64,000 nucleotides of DNA. It comes from an uncultured Collinsella sp. GTDB lineage: Bacteria > Actinomycetota > Coriobacteriia > Coriobacteriales > Coriobacteriaceae. The first letter of the stretch is position 1, and every line of letters begins with the position of its first letter. The stretch spans positions 62,001 to 126,000 of the forward strand of contig CAUHHV010000002.1 of assembly GCA_959606065.1 (NCBI GenBank), written 5' to 3'. Of this stretch, positions 38,310-47,003 are shown piece after piece. Under the pieces are notes generated by a model. It did no database searches. It saw nothing but the letters and a program-made list of their open reading frames with translations, and was not told the DNA's origin. The position numbers and the translations under genes are program-made.

Positions 38310-40508
38310 ATGGGTCCTCGCCAACGACAGGGACGCAGCCGTTCAAAGACGCATGCTCTGCCCATAATCCTGCTCTCGTTTTTGGGCTTTCTGCTGATTG
38401 CGGGCGTGGCATTTGGCATCGGCATGGTCGGCAACGTCAACCGCTGGCTGTCCGATCTGCCCGACTACACCGACGCCAACGCGTATCTGGTGAGCGAGCC
38501 CACCGAGATCGTCGACTGCAACGGCAACAAGATCGCGAGCTTCTACACGCAAAACCGCAAGTCTATCACCAAGGACGAGGTCTCCCCCTACGTGCTGCAG
38601 GGCACCGTTGACGTCGAGGACGAGCGCTTCTACGAGCACGGCGGTATCGACCTGTGGGGTATCGCGCGTGCTGCGGTGGCAACCCTCGGCGGCGGGCACG
38701 AAGGCGCCTCGACGATCACCCAGCAGCTTGTGCGCAACACCATCCTGCAGGAGGAGCAATTCGACTCGACCATTGAGCGTAAGGTGCGCGAGGCCTACAT
38801 CGCCATCAAGATGGAGGACATGTACTCCAAAGACGAGATCCTCATGATGTACCTCAACACCATCTATTACGGCCACGGCGCCTACGGCATCGAGGCCGCA
38901 GCCGAGACCTATCTGTCCAAGAGCGCCGCCGACCTCACCCTGAGCGAGGCCGCGCTACTCATCGGCCTTCCCAACTCGCCTTCGCAGTACGACCCCACGG
39001 TCAATCCCGATCTGGCACTGTCTCGCCGCAACAAGGTTCTCGACAACATGCTGCGCCTGGGCCACATCACCCAGGAGGAGCACGATGCCGCACAGGCCGA
39101 GCCCATCACCCTCAATGTGACCGAAATCTCGGGCAGCGGCGTCGACGTATACTCGCAGCCCTACTTTGTCTCCTACGTCAAGCAGCTGCTGGAGCAGGAG
39201 TTCTCGACCGACGTGCTCTTTAAGGGCGGCCTGACCGTCAAGACCACCATCGACCCCACGATGCAGCAGGTGGCAGAGAATGCCGTCCGCGAGCAGCTCG
39301 ACACGCTCTCGCTTGACGGCCTGGACATGGGCATGGTCGTCGTCGACCCCAAGACCGGCTACATCAAGTGCATGGTGGGCGGCTACGACTACAACGCCGA
39401 CGAGAACCACGTAAACCATGCCACGGCCAAGCGTCCCGTCGGCTCCACCTTTAAGGCCTTTACGCTGGCAACTGCCATCCAAAACGGCATGAACCCCAAC
39501 GTCACCCTCAACTGCAACTCGCCGCTCAAGGCCAAGGGCACCACGACCGAGGTCCAAAATTACGCCAACCAGAGCTACGGCAGCATCACGCTTAAGCAGG
39601 CGACGGCATACTCCTCCAACACCGGCTACATCCAGGTGGCGGAAGCCGTCGGCAACAGCAAGATCATCTCGCTCGTCAAAAAGCTCGGCATCGACCCCGC
39701 CAAGGACAACATCGAGGACGTTCCCGTCATGACGCTCGGCACCGGCTCGATCTCGCCACTCGAGATGGCCGCCGCCTACGCGACGTTTGCCAACGGCGGC
39801 TACTATCGCCAGCCGATCGCCATCACCGAGATTGATTCTCGTACCGGTTCGGTGCTGTACCAGCACACCGACAATCCCTCACAGGTGCTTACCGAGGGCG
39901 AGGCCGCCGCGGTCACCGATGTTCTGTCCGGCGTCATGAAGGGCAGCGGTACGGGTGCTGCCGGCGCCCTGAGTGTCAACCAGCCCTATGCCGGCAAGAC
40001 GGGCACCACCGACAACACCACCAACCTGTGGTTCTGCGGCTATACCCCGCAGCTGGCGTGCGCCCTGTGGACCGGCTATTCCGCGGGCGAGATCCCCATC
40101 CAAAAGTACGGCACGGACCTGCTGGGCGACAGCACCAACCTGCCTGTCTTTAAGCGGTTTATGAACACCGTTCTGACCGGTACCGAGCGCGAGGAGTTTG
40201 CGACCGGAACGGCGCCCACCTACAAGAACAACAGCGTCTGGAAGTTCTACGGCACCAATAACACCAAGAAGTCGGAGAACGACGACAAGGACAAGGACGA
40301 AGAGGAAGAGGAAACCACCACAACGACTACCACGACGACCACGACCACCGAGACCACGGGCGGCGACACCACCGGCGGCACCGGTACGACCGGTGGCTCG
40401 ACGGGCGGCTCCACTGGTGGTTCGACCGGCGGCGATGGCGGCACGCCTACGCCTACGCCCACTCCCACTCCCGACCCCTCGCCCACGCCTGACGATACGG
40501 TCGGCTAA
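38310..40508 (+). CDS. Class A penicillin-binding protein (glycosyltransferase plus transpeptidase)
   Basis: Builds and cross-links peptidoglycan on the outer side of the membrane. The 732-aa protein has one N-terminal membrane anchor (residues ~17-40). The GT51 glycosyltransferase follows (VEDERFYEHGGID, EGASTITQQLVRN, IYYGHGAYGIEAAA). The transpeptidase has RPVGSTFKAFTLA (catalytic Ser), YSSNTG and GKTGTTDNT. The last ~75 residues are low-complexity: an acidic stretch, a run of about a dozen Thr, repeated GGSTGGSTGG and a TPTPTPTP tail. GGAGG precedes the start; the frame open to 38187 has none. Confidence 0.95.
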   Translation: MGPRQRQGRSRSKTHALPIILLSFLGFLLIAGVAFGIGMVGNVNRWLSDLPDYTDANAYLVSEPTEIVDCNGNKIASFYTQNRKSITKDEVSPYVLQGTVDVEDERFYEHGGIDLWGIARAAVATLGGGHEGASTITQQLVRNTILQEEQFDSTIERKVREAYIAIKMEDMYSKDEILMMYLNTIYYGHGAYGIEAAAETYLSKSAADLTLSEAALLIGLPNSPSQYDPTVNPDLALSRRNKVLDNMLRLGHITQEEHDAAQAEPITLNVTEISGSGVDVYSQPYFVSYVKQLLEQEFSTDVLFKGGLTVKTTIDPTMQQVAENAVREQLDTLSLDGLDMGMVVVDPKTGYIKCMVGGYDYNADENHVNHATAKRPVGSTFKAFTLATAIQNGMNPNVTLNCNSPLKAKGTTTEVQNYANQSYGSITLKQATAYSSNTGYIQVAEAVGNSKIISLVKKLGIDPAKDNIEDVPVMTLGTGSISPLEMAAAYATFANGGYYRQPIAITEIDSRTGSVLYQHTDNPSQVLTEGEAAAVTDVLSGVMKGSGTGAAGALSVNQPYAGKTGTTDNTTNLWFCGYTPQLACALWTGYSAGEIPIQKYGTDLLGDSTNLPVFKRFMNTVLTGTEREEFATGTAPTYKNNSVWKFYGTNNTKKSENDDKDKDEEEEETTTTTTTTTTTTETTGGDTTGGTGTTGGSTGGSTGGSTGGDGGTPTPTPTPTPDPSPTPDDTVG

Positions 40509-40530
40509 GAAGTACGCGACTAAAGCCAAC

Positions 40531-40567
40531 AAGGCCCCGAGCAGCTTATTGAACTGCTCGGGGCCTT
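40531..40567 (+). terminator. Terminator of the PBP gene
   Basis: AAGGCCCCGAGCAG and CTGCTCGGGGCCTT arms plus TTTTAG, 22 nt past the stop. Confidence 0.88.
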
Positions 40568-40612
40568 TTAGTTTGAAGCGACTGGGCGGTCGTTATACCA
40601 GCAAACAAAAAA

Positions 40613-40642
40613 AGGGGATACCGACCAACGTCGACACCCCTT
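40613..40642 (-). terminator. Terminator of argR
   Basis: GGGGTGTCGA pairs with TCGGTATCCCC on the minus strand, then a run of T. Confidence 0.72.
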
Positions 40643-40691
40643 ACAAGCCACTATGTAAGCGCACGCAGTGCCGAGCGCACGACCCGCACGC

Positions 40692-41129
40692 CTACTTGCG
40701 AGAATTGCTCAGCTTATTGATCAGCGCCTCGAGACGCTCGCCGTCCTCGGCCGTCTGGGCAATAACCAAAATCGTATCGTTGCCGGCAAGCGAGCCAAGC
40801 ACATCGGGCAACTCTGCCGCATCAACGGCGGCGGCGATGCCGGAAGCCGTGCCAGGCTGAGCCTTGATCATAACCAGATTATCGGTACGCAGAACGCCCG
40901 TTACGAGCTCGGAAACCATGCGCTGCAGGTGCAGGTCCTCTGCCAGAACATAGATGCCCTCAGGGAGCTTACGCAGCCCCATATCGGCAATATCGCGAGA
41001 GACAGTCGCCTGCGTGCAATCAAAGCCCATAGCACGGAGCTCATCGACCAGCACACGCTGCGTGCGGACGTCCTTATTGCGCACAATATCTCTAATGGCA
41101 TCCTGGCGCCCATTGCGTTTTTTAGCCAT
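40692..41129 (-). CDS. argR: Arginine repressor
   Basis: Hexameric, arginine-responsive regulator of arginine metabolism. The 145-aa protein has an N-terminal winged helix (residues ~5-70; TQATVSRDIADMGLRKLPEG) and a C-terminal arginine-binding domain with VLRTDNLVMIKAQPGTASGIAAAVD and GNDTILVIA. The start at 41129 has GAGGG upstream; a frame open to 41162 is less likely. No arginine genes adjoin it. The carbamoyltransferase/carbamate kinase pair at 58544 would be a logical but unproven target. Palindromes upstream may be operators. Confidence 0.94.
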   Translation of the reverse strand: MAKKRNGRQDAIRDIVRNKDVRTQRVLVDELRAMGFDCTQATVSRDIADMGLRKLPEGIYVLAEDLHLQRMVSELVTGVLRTDNLVMIKAQPGTASGIAAAVDAAELPDVLGSLAGNDTILVIAQTAEDGERLEALINKLSNSRK

Positions 41130-41163
41130 ACAAACCCTCACTCCAAAAGATGGCGGAGACAAT

Positions 41164-41250
41164 CAATCAGTGATTGAATAGTTTAACGCTATTTGAAGGC
41201 TTTTGTGTATAAGAACGCATTTCGAAACAATTCTATGCAAGTTTGTTTCG
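41164..41250. promoter_or_regulatory. Two palindromes upstream of argR
   Basis: CAATCA-G-TGATTG (41164-41176) lies 35 nt before the argR start. CGAAACAA...TTGTTTCG (41223-41250) lies just past the stop of the neighbouring glycosyltransferase. The first may be an autoregulatory site; the second may be a transcript end. Confidence 0.35.
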
Positions 41251-41261
41251 TAATGAGCCGT

Positions 41262-42302
41262 TTAGGCGGTTTTTGCGCCCGTCCGGTTAAGAAAAGCTGC
41301 CAGATGCGTACACATCACGCAACGCGCGGGCTTGGCGCTAGCGATCGGCCCAAACAACAGACCGAGCCCCCGATGGTTATCCTTGAGCGCGGCGACCATC
41401 TGACGGGTTCGAGGCGCCTCGAGCATATCACGCATGCGGGCGGAACGCTCGATTGACGACACCCCATGCGGGCTCAGACACAAATTCTCGATGCAGGCGA
41501 CCAGTCCGGCAAAGTAGAACTTTTGGCTTGCCAGCTTGAGCCGGCCACCGCTATCTGCTTCCGAGAGTGAGTCCGCAAGCTCGTCGAGTGCTCGGGTGTC
41601 ATCGGATACCCTGGCATACATGGTGGGATCAAAGGCATCTGTAAGCTTAGGCGCCACCGCGTGGAAACAAGCGTCGCCGCATCCGGAGACGCGCTGCGCC
41701 TGCGAGAGCGCGCATGCCATAAACCCAACTGTGCGAAACGCCTTGTCGCACAAAAGGCATGCCTCAAACAGCGGACGGCTATACATCACGCCAGAGACTT
41801 GAGCAACCAAGCCGCCTAAAATCAACTGAGGCAGCCCGGCCACCATCGAAGATTTGCTATCAATGGAAATATGAGTAGCATCCAAGACGCGCGAATGGCG
41901 CTCTCGATGTGCATCATAGCGGTCGAGCGACACCGTGGGGAACACTATGTCTGCCGCAGTATCGCACGCGATATCGACCATCTTGGAAAGGGATTGCGGA
42001 GCAAACCACTCATCGGCGTTCATGGCGATGATTTGAGAGCCGCGCGAGGCAGCAAAACCGGCACGAAGACACGCGCCGCGCGTCGCGTCCTCGACGTCAA
42101 TCAAATCAATATGGATGTCCCTGTCGGCAGCAACTTGAAGCGAATGGCGCACACCGGGCGCAGTATCGCGACAGACAACGACAATCTGCAAATCGTAGAG
42201 GTCTTGGTTCTGGATACTCTCGAGCGCACGCATCGCATAGCTGGGCGAACCTTCTACCACAAGGATCACCGAAAGTCGCGGATGCGAGCCACGTCGAACC
42301 AA
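41262..42302 (-). CDS. Family 2-like glycosyltransferase
   Basis: A 346-aa protein whose N-terminal half looks like a GT-A fold: RLSVILVVEGSPSYAMRALES at the start, VVVCRDTAPG, and an acidic metal-binding stretch MNADEWFAPQSL near residue 95. The C-terminal half (residues ~200-346) is Cys- and His-rich and unassigned. No membrane helix is obvious. The start is TTG at 42302 with GAGAGGA upstream. The gene is single; sugar donor and acceptor are unknown. Lack of the full acceptor motifs keeps confidence moderate. Confidence 0.68.
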   Translation of the reverse strand: MVRRGSHPRLSVILVVEGSPSYAMRALESIQNQDLYDLQIVVVCRDTAPGVRHSLQVAADRDIHIDLIDVEDATRGACLRAGFAASRGSQIIAMNADEWFAPQSLSKMVDIACDTAADIVFPTVSLDRYDAHRERHSRVLDATHISIDSKSSMVAGLPQLILGGLVAQVSGVMYSRPLFEACLLCDKAFRTVGFMACALSQAQRVSGCGDACFHAVAPKLTDAFDPTMYARVSDDTRALDELADSLSEADSGGRLKLASQKFYFAGLVACIENLCLSPHGVSSIERSARMRDMLEAPRTRQMVAALKDNHRGLGLLFGPIASAKPARCVMCTHLAAFLNRTGAKTA

Positions 42303-42463
42303 ATTATCCGTCCTCTCGACAGCAATGAATCAAACCGTGGTTCATGGTACACCCCGGCAATAAAAGCAATGAGACACCGGTTGCATTGCACGCCAAGAAC
42401 AGATGTTGCACACGCGCAGCCCACAGATGACAGGTGTCGACGCACGACACGTCGAGCCCTCCC

Positions 42464-43288
42464 CTAGTCGAGCACGACAAGCTCGGCGGGATCGTAATCC
42501 ACGCCCATAAACGTAAGGCCGCAGGCAGGAGCCGTGGGGCCCGCAGCGGTGCGGTCGCAAGCATCGATAACCTCGCGCATCCACTCGGGTTCACGGCGAT
42601 GCATGCCAATCTCGACAAGCGTGCCCACGATCGTACGGACCATCGAATGCAGAAACGCATTGCCCTCGATGGTGAACGTCAGGATGTCCTCGCCAAACGC
42701 AACCTCATGGCCAAATTCGGCACGCATCACGCAGCGATGCGTGGGCTTGCCAACGGCCGAAGCAACCTTGCAAAAGCTTTTAAAGTCCTGCTCGCCCAGC
42801 AGTGCGGGGCAGGCAGCAGACATAGCCTCAACATCCAAGGGATAGCGATGCCACCACACGGCACCGCGCGAGAGCACGGGGCGCGCATCGCGATCGGCAA
42901 TACGGTACGTATACGTACGGGACCGCGCGTCAAAGCGGGCAGAAAAGCCCCTACGGGCCTTGTAGACCTCGTTTATGGCGATATCTTTGGGCAGGAGGGC
43001 ATCCATAGCCCTCAGCCACCTACGGCGCGTCAGAGCAAGCTCAGCGTCCGTTACGGGCACGCTAATGTACTGGGCCACCGCATGCACGCCGGCATCGGTA
43101 CGACCCGCACACGTCAGATCGATCGGGCGGCGCAGCAGCGTCTCGATAGCGCGGCGCAACTCGCCCGCAACGGTCGTCTGGCCCGGCTGCTCGGCAAATC
43201 CGCTATAGGACGAGCCATCATAGGCAACACAGAATACAAGCGTGGCATCGAGCTCAAGAATCGAATTGAAATCAGACGGCGCGGTCAT
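42464..43288 (-). CDS. truA: tRNA pseudouridine(38-40) synthase
   Basis: Makes pseudouridine at positions 38-40 of the tRNA anticodon stem. The 274-aa protein has the catalytic Asp in CAGRTDAGVHAVAQ near residue 60, YDGSSYSGFAEQPG at the N-terminus, and GNAFLHSMVRTIVGTLVEIG. Start 43288 has GGGAG upstream; the 43303 codon is TTG and overlaps that site. It follows rplQ as the last gene of the alpha operon, a common order, but with a terminator in between. Confidence 0.95.
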   Translation of the reverse strand: MTAPSDFNSILELDATLVFCVAYDGSSYSGFAEQPGQTTVAGELRRAIETLLRRPIDLTCAGRTDAGVHAVAQYISVPVTDAELALTRRRWLRAMDALLPKDIAINEVYKARRGFSARFDARSRTYTYRIADRDARPVLSRGAVWWHRYPLDVEAMSAACPALLGEQDFKSFCKVASAVGKPTHRCVMRAEFGHEVAFGEDILTFTIEGNAFLHSMVRTIVGTLVEIGMHRREPEWMREVIDACDRTAAGPTAPACGLTFMGVDYDPAELVVLD

Positions 43289-43330
43289 GGGCGCTCCCAA
43301 CAAACAATCAACGGTATCGCGACAAAAAAA

Positions 43331-43354
43331 GAGGGGTACGCGAACGTACCCCTC
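43331..43354 (-). terminator. Terminator after rplQ
   Basis: GAGGGGTACG and CGTACCCCTC arms with a 4-nt loop, followed by seven T on the minus strand. It ends the alpha operon before truA. Confidence 0.88.
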
Positions 43355-43380
43355 GAATATAGCCTATGCAGACGGAATGT

Positions 43381-43863
43381 CTACTCAGCGGTCTCCTCAG
43401 CAGGAGCCTCCTCGGCAGCGGTCTCCTCGGCAGCCTCGACCTTCTTGGGAGCAGCGGCCTTCTTGGGGGCCGGAGCAGCCTTCTTGGCCTTAGGCGTGCA
43501 AGGCTCGGTGACGAGCTCCATGATAACGATGGGAGCGTTGTCGCCCTTACGGTTACCGAGCTTCATGATGCGGGTGTAACCACCGTTGCGGTCCTGCCAC
43601 ATGCCCTGAGCAGCCTTGTCGAAAATCTCGGCAACGAGCTGCTTATCGCCGAGCTTGGCGATAGCCAGACGACGAGAGTGCAGGTCGCCCTTCTTGGCCC
43701 AGGTGATGATCGGATCGACGACCGAACGCAGCGCCTTAGCGCGGGTCTCGGTGGTCTTGATGCGGTCGTTCTCGAAGAGGGCCTTGGCCAGGCTCTTCTT
43801 CATGGCCTTGGTGTGGCTCGCATCGGTGCCGAGCTTCAGGCCCTTCTTAACGTTGTGACGCAT
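43381..43863 (-). CDS. rplQ: Ribosomal protein bL17
   Basis: Large-subunit protein near the exit tunnel. Residues 1-118 are canonical (MRHNVKKGLKLGTDASHTKA, ENDRIKTTETRAKALR, NRKGDNAPIVIMEL). A ~40-residue Ala/Lys/Glu tail (PAPKKAAAPKK then AEETAAEEAPAEETAE) follows, as seen in other actinobacteria. It is last in the alpha operon, 30 nt after rpoA. Confidence 0.96.
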   Translation of the reverse strand: MRHNVKKGLKLGTDASHTKAMKKSLAKALFENDRIKTTETRAKALRSVVDPIITWAKKGDLHSRRLAIAKLGDKQLVAEIFDKAAQGMWQDRNGGYTRIMKLGNRKGDNAPIVIMELVTEPCTPKAKKAAPAPKKAAAPKKVEAAEETAAEEAPAEETAE

Positions 43864-43893
43864 GGTCTAGTTTCTCCTCAAATATGCGAAGCA

Positions 43894-44835
43894 TTAAGCC
43901 TTCAGGCTCAGGCCCATGGACTCAAGCTTGTCCTTCACTTCCTCGATCGACTTAACACCGAAGTTACGGATGTTAAGCAGATCGTTCTCCGAGAACTCAA
44001 CGAGCTGACGGACCGAGTGAATGCTGGCGCGCTTAAGGCAGTTGTAGGAACGGACGGAAAGGTCCAGATCCTCGATCTGCTTGTCCAGCTCGGCGTTGTC
44101 GTTGGTGACCTCGGGAGCGAAGATCGAAGCCTCCTCCTCGACCTCGGGGGTCTCGGCAAGGTTCATAAAGGCAGCCATATGCTGGTTGATGATATTGGCA
44201 GCCTGGACCACGGCGTCGCGCGGAGCGATGGAGCCGTTGGTCTCGATCTCGAGGACAAGGCGGTCGTAGTCGGTGTGCTGACCGACACGGCAAGCCTCAA
44301 CGAGCTTGGCGCAACGGGACACCGGCGAGTAAAGCGAGTCGACGTGGATCACACCGATGGGATCGTTGTCGCGCTTGTTAGCCTCGCCAGAGACATAGCC
44401 GCGGCCATAGCCGATGCGCATGCTCATGGTGAGATGGCCACCCTCGGTGAGCGTAGCGATGTGCTGCTCGGGGTTGACCAGCTCAAACTCGGACGGAATA
44501 AAGAAGTCCGCACCGGTGACCTCGCAGGGGCCGTCAACCGAAATGGTGGCGGTCGCCTCGTCGGTCGTGCCGAGAGCCCTGAAGACAAGACCCTTGACAT
44601 TCAGGACGATGTCGGTGACATCCTCGACCATGTTAGGGATGGTCATGAACTCGTGCTGCGCGCCATCGATCTGAATAGCCTCGACGGCGGCACCCTCGAG
44701 CGAGGACAGAAGAACGCGACGAAGGGAGTTACCCAGCGTATCGCCGTAGCCACGCTCGAGCGGCTCGACGGAGACACGAGCAGACGTCTCGTTAATCTCT
44801 TCGACCTGAACCTGAGGCCTAATGAATTCTGACAT
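43894..44835 (-). CDS. rpoA: RNA polymerase alpha subunit
   Basis: Scaffold of RNA polymerase. The 313-aa protein has an N-terminal dimer and assembly domain (residues 1-230; EPLERGYGDTLGNSLRRVLLSS) and a flexible linker. The C-terminal DNA-binding domain follows (SVRSYNCLKRASIHSVRQL, NIRNFGVKSIEEVKDKL). The start at 44835 has GGAGG upstream. It sits between rpsD and rplQ in the usual order. Confidence 0.97.
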   Translation of the reverse strand: MSEFIRPQVQVEEINETSARVSVEPLERGYGDTLGNSLRRVLLSSLEGAAVEAIQIDGAQHEFMTIPNMVEDVTDIVLNVKGLVFRALGTTDEATATISVDGPCEVTGADFFIPSEFELVNPEQHIATLTEGGHLTMSMRIGYGRGYVSGEANKRDNDPIGVIHVDSLYSPVSRCAKLVEACRVGQHTDYDRLVLEIETNGSIAPRDAVVQAANIINQHMAAFMNLAETPEVEEEASIFAPEVTNDNAELDKQIEDLDLSVRSYNCLKRASIHSVRQLVEFSENDLLNIRNFGVKSIEEVKDKLESMGLSLKA

Positions 44836-44867
44836 GTATTACCTCCAGCCTCAGCAGCCCGGATGGA

Positions 44868-45464
44868 CTACTTAGAGTAGAGCTCGACGATGAGCTGCTC
44901 GTTGATATCACCGCTGATCTGCTCACGCGTCGGCAGAGCGAGCACGTTACCAGACAGCTTCTCGATATCGACCTCGAGCCAGCCAGGGACCTCGAAACGC
45001 TCGGAGGAAATCAGAGCCTCCTTGATGGGGAGGAGGTCACGGAACTTCTCGCCGACAGCGACGACGTCGCCGGCCTTGACGCGGTAGGACGGGATGTCCA
45101 CGCGCTTGCCGTTCACGGTGAAGTGACCGTGACGGACGGACTGACGAGCCTCTTTGCGGGTGCGGGCGAAGCCAAGACGGAAGACGACGTTGTCGAGGCG
45201 AGACTCAAGGATGATCATGAGGTTCTCACCGGTGACGCCGTTCATCTTACGGGCCTTGTTGAAGTAGCCGTGGAACTGCTTCTCCAGAACGCCATAGATA
45301 AACTTGACCTTCTGCTTCTCGCGCAGCTGCATGCCGTACTCAGATTCCTTGCGACGGCGCTTGGGCTGACGGATAGATTCCTTCTTGCTGCTGTAACCGA
45401 GCTCAGCGGGATCGATCCCGAGCTGACGGCAGCGCTTAAGAACAGGAGTCCTGTCGATTGCCAT
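44868..45464 (-). CDS. rpsD: Ribosomal protein uS4
   Basis: Primary 16S rRNA binder that nucleates 30S assembly. The 198-aa protein has an N-terminal LKRCRQLGIDPAELGYSSKK without zinc Cys, and an S4 domain at residues ~90-150 (ESRLDNVVFRLGFARTRKEA, VRHGHFTVNGKRV). In many bacteria uS4 represses this operon; no such site was identified here. Confidence 0.97.
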   Translation of the reverse strand: MAIDRTPVLKRCRQLGIDPAELGYSSKKESIRQPKRRRKESEYGMQLREKQKVKFIYGVLEKQFHGYFNKARKMNGVTGENLMIILESRLDNVVFRLGFARTRKEARQSVRHGHFTVNGKRVDIPSYRVKAGDVVAVGEKFRDLLPIKEALISSERFEVPGWLEVDIEKLSGNVLALPTREQISGDINEQLIVELYSK

Positions 45465-45483
45465 ATTGATACGATCCTTTCAG

Positions 45484-45888
45484 TTACACGCGGCGACGCT
45501 TCTTGGGGCGGCAGCCGTTGTGCGGGATGGGGGTCTTGTCCTGGATGCTCGAGACCTCGAGGCCAGCAGCCTGGAGGGAGCGGATGGCGGTCTCACGACC
45601 GGAGCCGGGGCCCTTAACGAAGACGGAAACCTTCTTCATGCCGTGCTCCATGGCCTGCTTGGCAGCAGCCTCGGCAGCCATCTGGGCAGCGAACGGCGTG
45701 GACTTACGGGAGCCCTTGAAGCCCACCTGGCCAGCCGACTTCCAGGAAATGACGTTGCCCTGGGGATCGGTGATTGAAACGATCGTGTTGTTAAACGTAG
45801 AACGAATGTGAGCCTGGCCCACGGAAATGTTCTTACGGTCCGCGCGCTTCAGACGGGCAGCGCGAACGTTCTTCTTAGCAGTAGCCAT
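45484..45888 (-). CDS. rpsK: Ribosomal protein uS11
   Basis: 30S platform protein next to the mRNA exit. The 134-aa protein has the signature TFNNTIVSITDPQGNVISW and the C-terminal DKTPIPHNGCRPKKRRRV. It is 14 nt after rpsM. Confidence 0.97.
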   Translation of the reverse strand: MATAKKNVRAARLKRADRKNISVGQAHIRSTFNNTIVSITDPQGNVISWKSAGQVGFKGSRKSTPFAAQMAAEAAAKQAMEHGMKKVSVFVKGPGSGRETAIRSLQAAGLEVSSIQDKTPIPHNGCRPKKRRRV

Positions 45889-45902
45889 CTATCTAGCGCT
45901 CC

Positions 45903-46277
45903 TTATTTCTTCTTCTTAGCACCGATCTGACGCTTCGGGCCCTTGCGGGTACGAGCGTTAGTGTGGGTGCGCTGGCCGCGGACCGGGAGGCCCTTGCGGT
46001 GACGAAGGCCGCGGTTGCAGCCGATGTCCATAAGGCGCTTGACGTTCTGGTTGCGCTCACGGCGGAGGTCGCCCTCAACCATGATCTGGTTCTTGTCGAT
46101 ATAATCGCGGATGGCGTTAACCTCATCCTCGGTGAGGTCCTTAACGCGCGTATCCACGTTAACGTTGCACTCGACGCAAATCTTCGTCGCAGTGGTGCGG
46201 CCGATGCCGTAAATGTAGGTCAGACCGATCTCAACGCGCTTCTCACGCGGGAGGTCGACACCATTAATACGGGCCAA
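45903..46277 (-). CDS. rpsM: Ribosomal protein uS13
   Basis: 30S head protein that contacts 50S and P-site tRNA. The 124-aa protein has the GINGVDLPREKRVEIGLTYI-type start (here ARINGVD), a helix-hairpin-helix, and the basic tail GQRTHTNARTRKGPKRQIG. It follows rpmJ by 14 nt. Confidence 0.97.
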   Translation of the reverse strand: MARINGVDLPREKRVEIGLTYIYGIGRTTATKICVECNVNVDTRVKDLTEDEVNAIRDYIDKNQIMVEGDLRRERNQNVKRLMDIGCNRGLRHRKGLPVRGQRTHTNARTRKGPKRQIGAKKKK

Positions 46278-46291
46278 CGTAGTCTCCTCTC

Positions 46292-46405
46292 TTAACCCTG
46301 ACGCTGCTTATGACGGGGGTTCTCGCAAATGACGAGGACCTTGCCATGGCGCCTAATGATTTTGCACTTATCGCACATCTTCTTGACCGAAGGACGTACC
46401 TTCAT
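46292..46405 (-). CDS. rpmJ: Ribosomal protein bL36
   Basis: A 37-aa zinc-binding 50S protein: MKVRPSVKKMCDKCKIIRR with Cys11 and Cys14, then ICENPRHKQRQG with Cys27 and His32. AAAGGAAG precedes the start. It is preceded by a 147-nt leader with two hairpins (46455-46530) and heads rpsM-rpsK-rpsD-rpoA-rplQ. Confidence 0.97.
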   Translation of the reverse strand: MKVRPSVKKMCDKCKIIRRHGKVLVICENPRHKQRQG

Positions 46406-46454
46406 CGTTCTTCCTTTCGGTAGCGCTCAAACTACTTCCCTACTATCTACTCGC

Positions 46455-46530
46455 CCAGCCGCAGGCGTTTAAAACTATGGCTGGTCTTCACACGCAAACC
46501 GACCGTAGGTTGAGCTAAGCCTGCAGTCGG
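46455..46530 (-). promoter_or_regulatory. Structured leader upstream of rpmJ-rpsM
   Basis: Two stem-loops lie between infA and rpmJ: CCAGCC/GGCTGG (46455-46484) and CCGAC/GTCGG (46499-46530). Neither has a T tract. This is the place where ribosomal protein leaders (uS4 or uS13 feedback) occur in other bacteria; the match is positional only. Confidence 0.4.
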
Positions 46531-46552
46531 AAAAGAGCGTGTATGTGTGTCG

Positions 46553-46777
46553 CTATTTATAGCGATAGGTGATGCGACCGCGGGTCAGGTCGTACGGGGA
46601 AAGCTCCACGACAACCCTGTCACCGGGGAGAATGCGGATGTAATTCATTCGAATCTTGCCAGAAATGTTGCACAGAACCGAATGACCGTTCTCGAGCTCA
46701 ACCTTAAACATGGCGTTGGGCAGCGGCTCCTTTACCGTACCCTCGAGCTCAATTGCGTCTTCCTTCTTCACAAGCAA
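46553..46777 (-). CDS. infA: Translation initiation factor IF-1
   Basis: S1/OB-fold factor that occupies the 30S A site during initiation. The sequence has KEDAIELEGTVKEPLPNAMF and PGDRVVVELSPYDLTRGRI. The start is uncertain: TTG at 46777 (74 aa) or GTG at 46771 (72 aa, MKKEDAIE, the usual length). It has its own promoter at 46811-46839 and is separated from map by an 88-nt palindrome. Confidence 0.95.
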   Translation of the reverse strand: MLVKKEDAIELEGTVKEPLPNAMFKVELENGHSVLCNISGKIRMNYIRILPGDRVVVELSPYDLTRGRITYRYK

Positions 46778-46810
46778 TCATCTTTCTCTAGAAAACGACA
46801 GCGATTGAGT

Positions 46811-46839
46811 ATTCTACAACACGTATACACGCATCGTAA
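46811..46839 (-). promoter_or_regulatory. Promoter of infA
   Basis: On the minus strand TTACGA and TAGAAT are spaced by 17 nt, 34 nt before the start codon. Confidence 0.55.
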
Positions 46840-46904
46840 TAACTTCGTAATGGCTCCACAACTACGTGGAACTTGTTACATTTGAAATGTAAAACAAAGC
46901 CGTT

Positions 46905-46992
46905 CCCTGATGCCCAAGATCGCCTTGAAATGAGAAGGCATAGACCTTGGGGTCATGCCTTCGAAATTGAAAGGCGAGGTTGGGCATCAGGG
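46905..46992. repeat. 88-nt nested palindrome between map and infA
   Basis: The outer arms are CCCTGATGCCCAA and TTGGGCATCAGGG. Inner arms CGCCTT/AAGGCG and GAAGGCAT/ATGCCTTC continue the fold. It starts 12 nt past the map stop. It may be a transcript end or an inserted element. Confidence 0.88.
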
Positions 46993-47003
46993 GGCGGCGA
47001 CTT

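Noticed and set aside
43366..44832. 488-codon open frame on the plus strand
   Set aside because: It is antisense to rplQ and rpoA.
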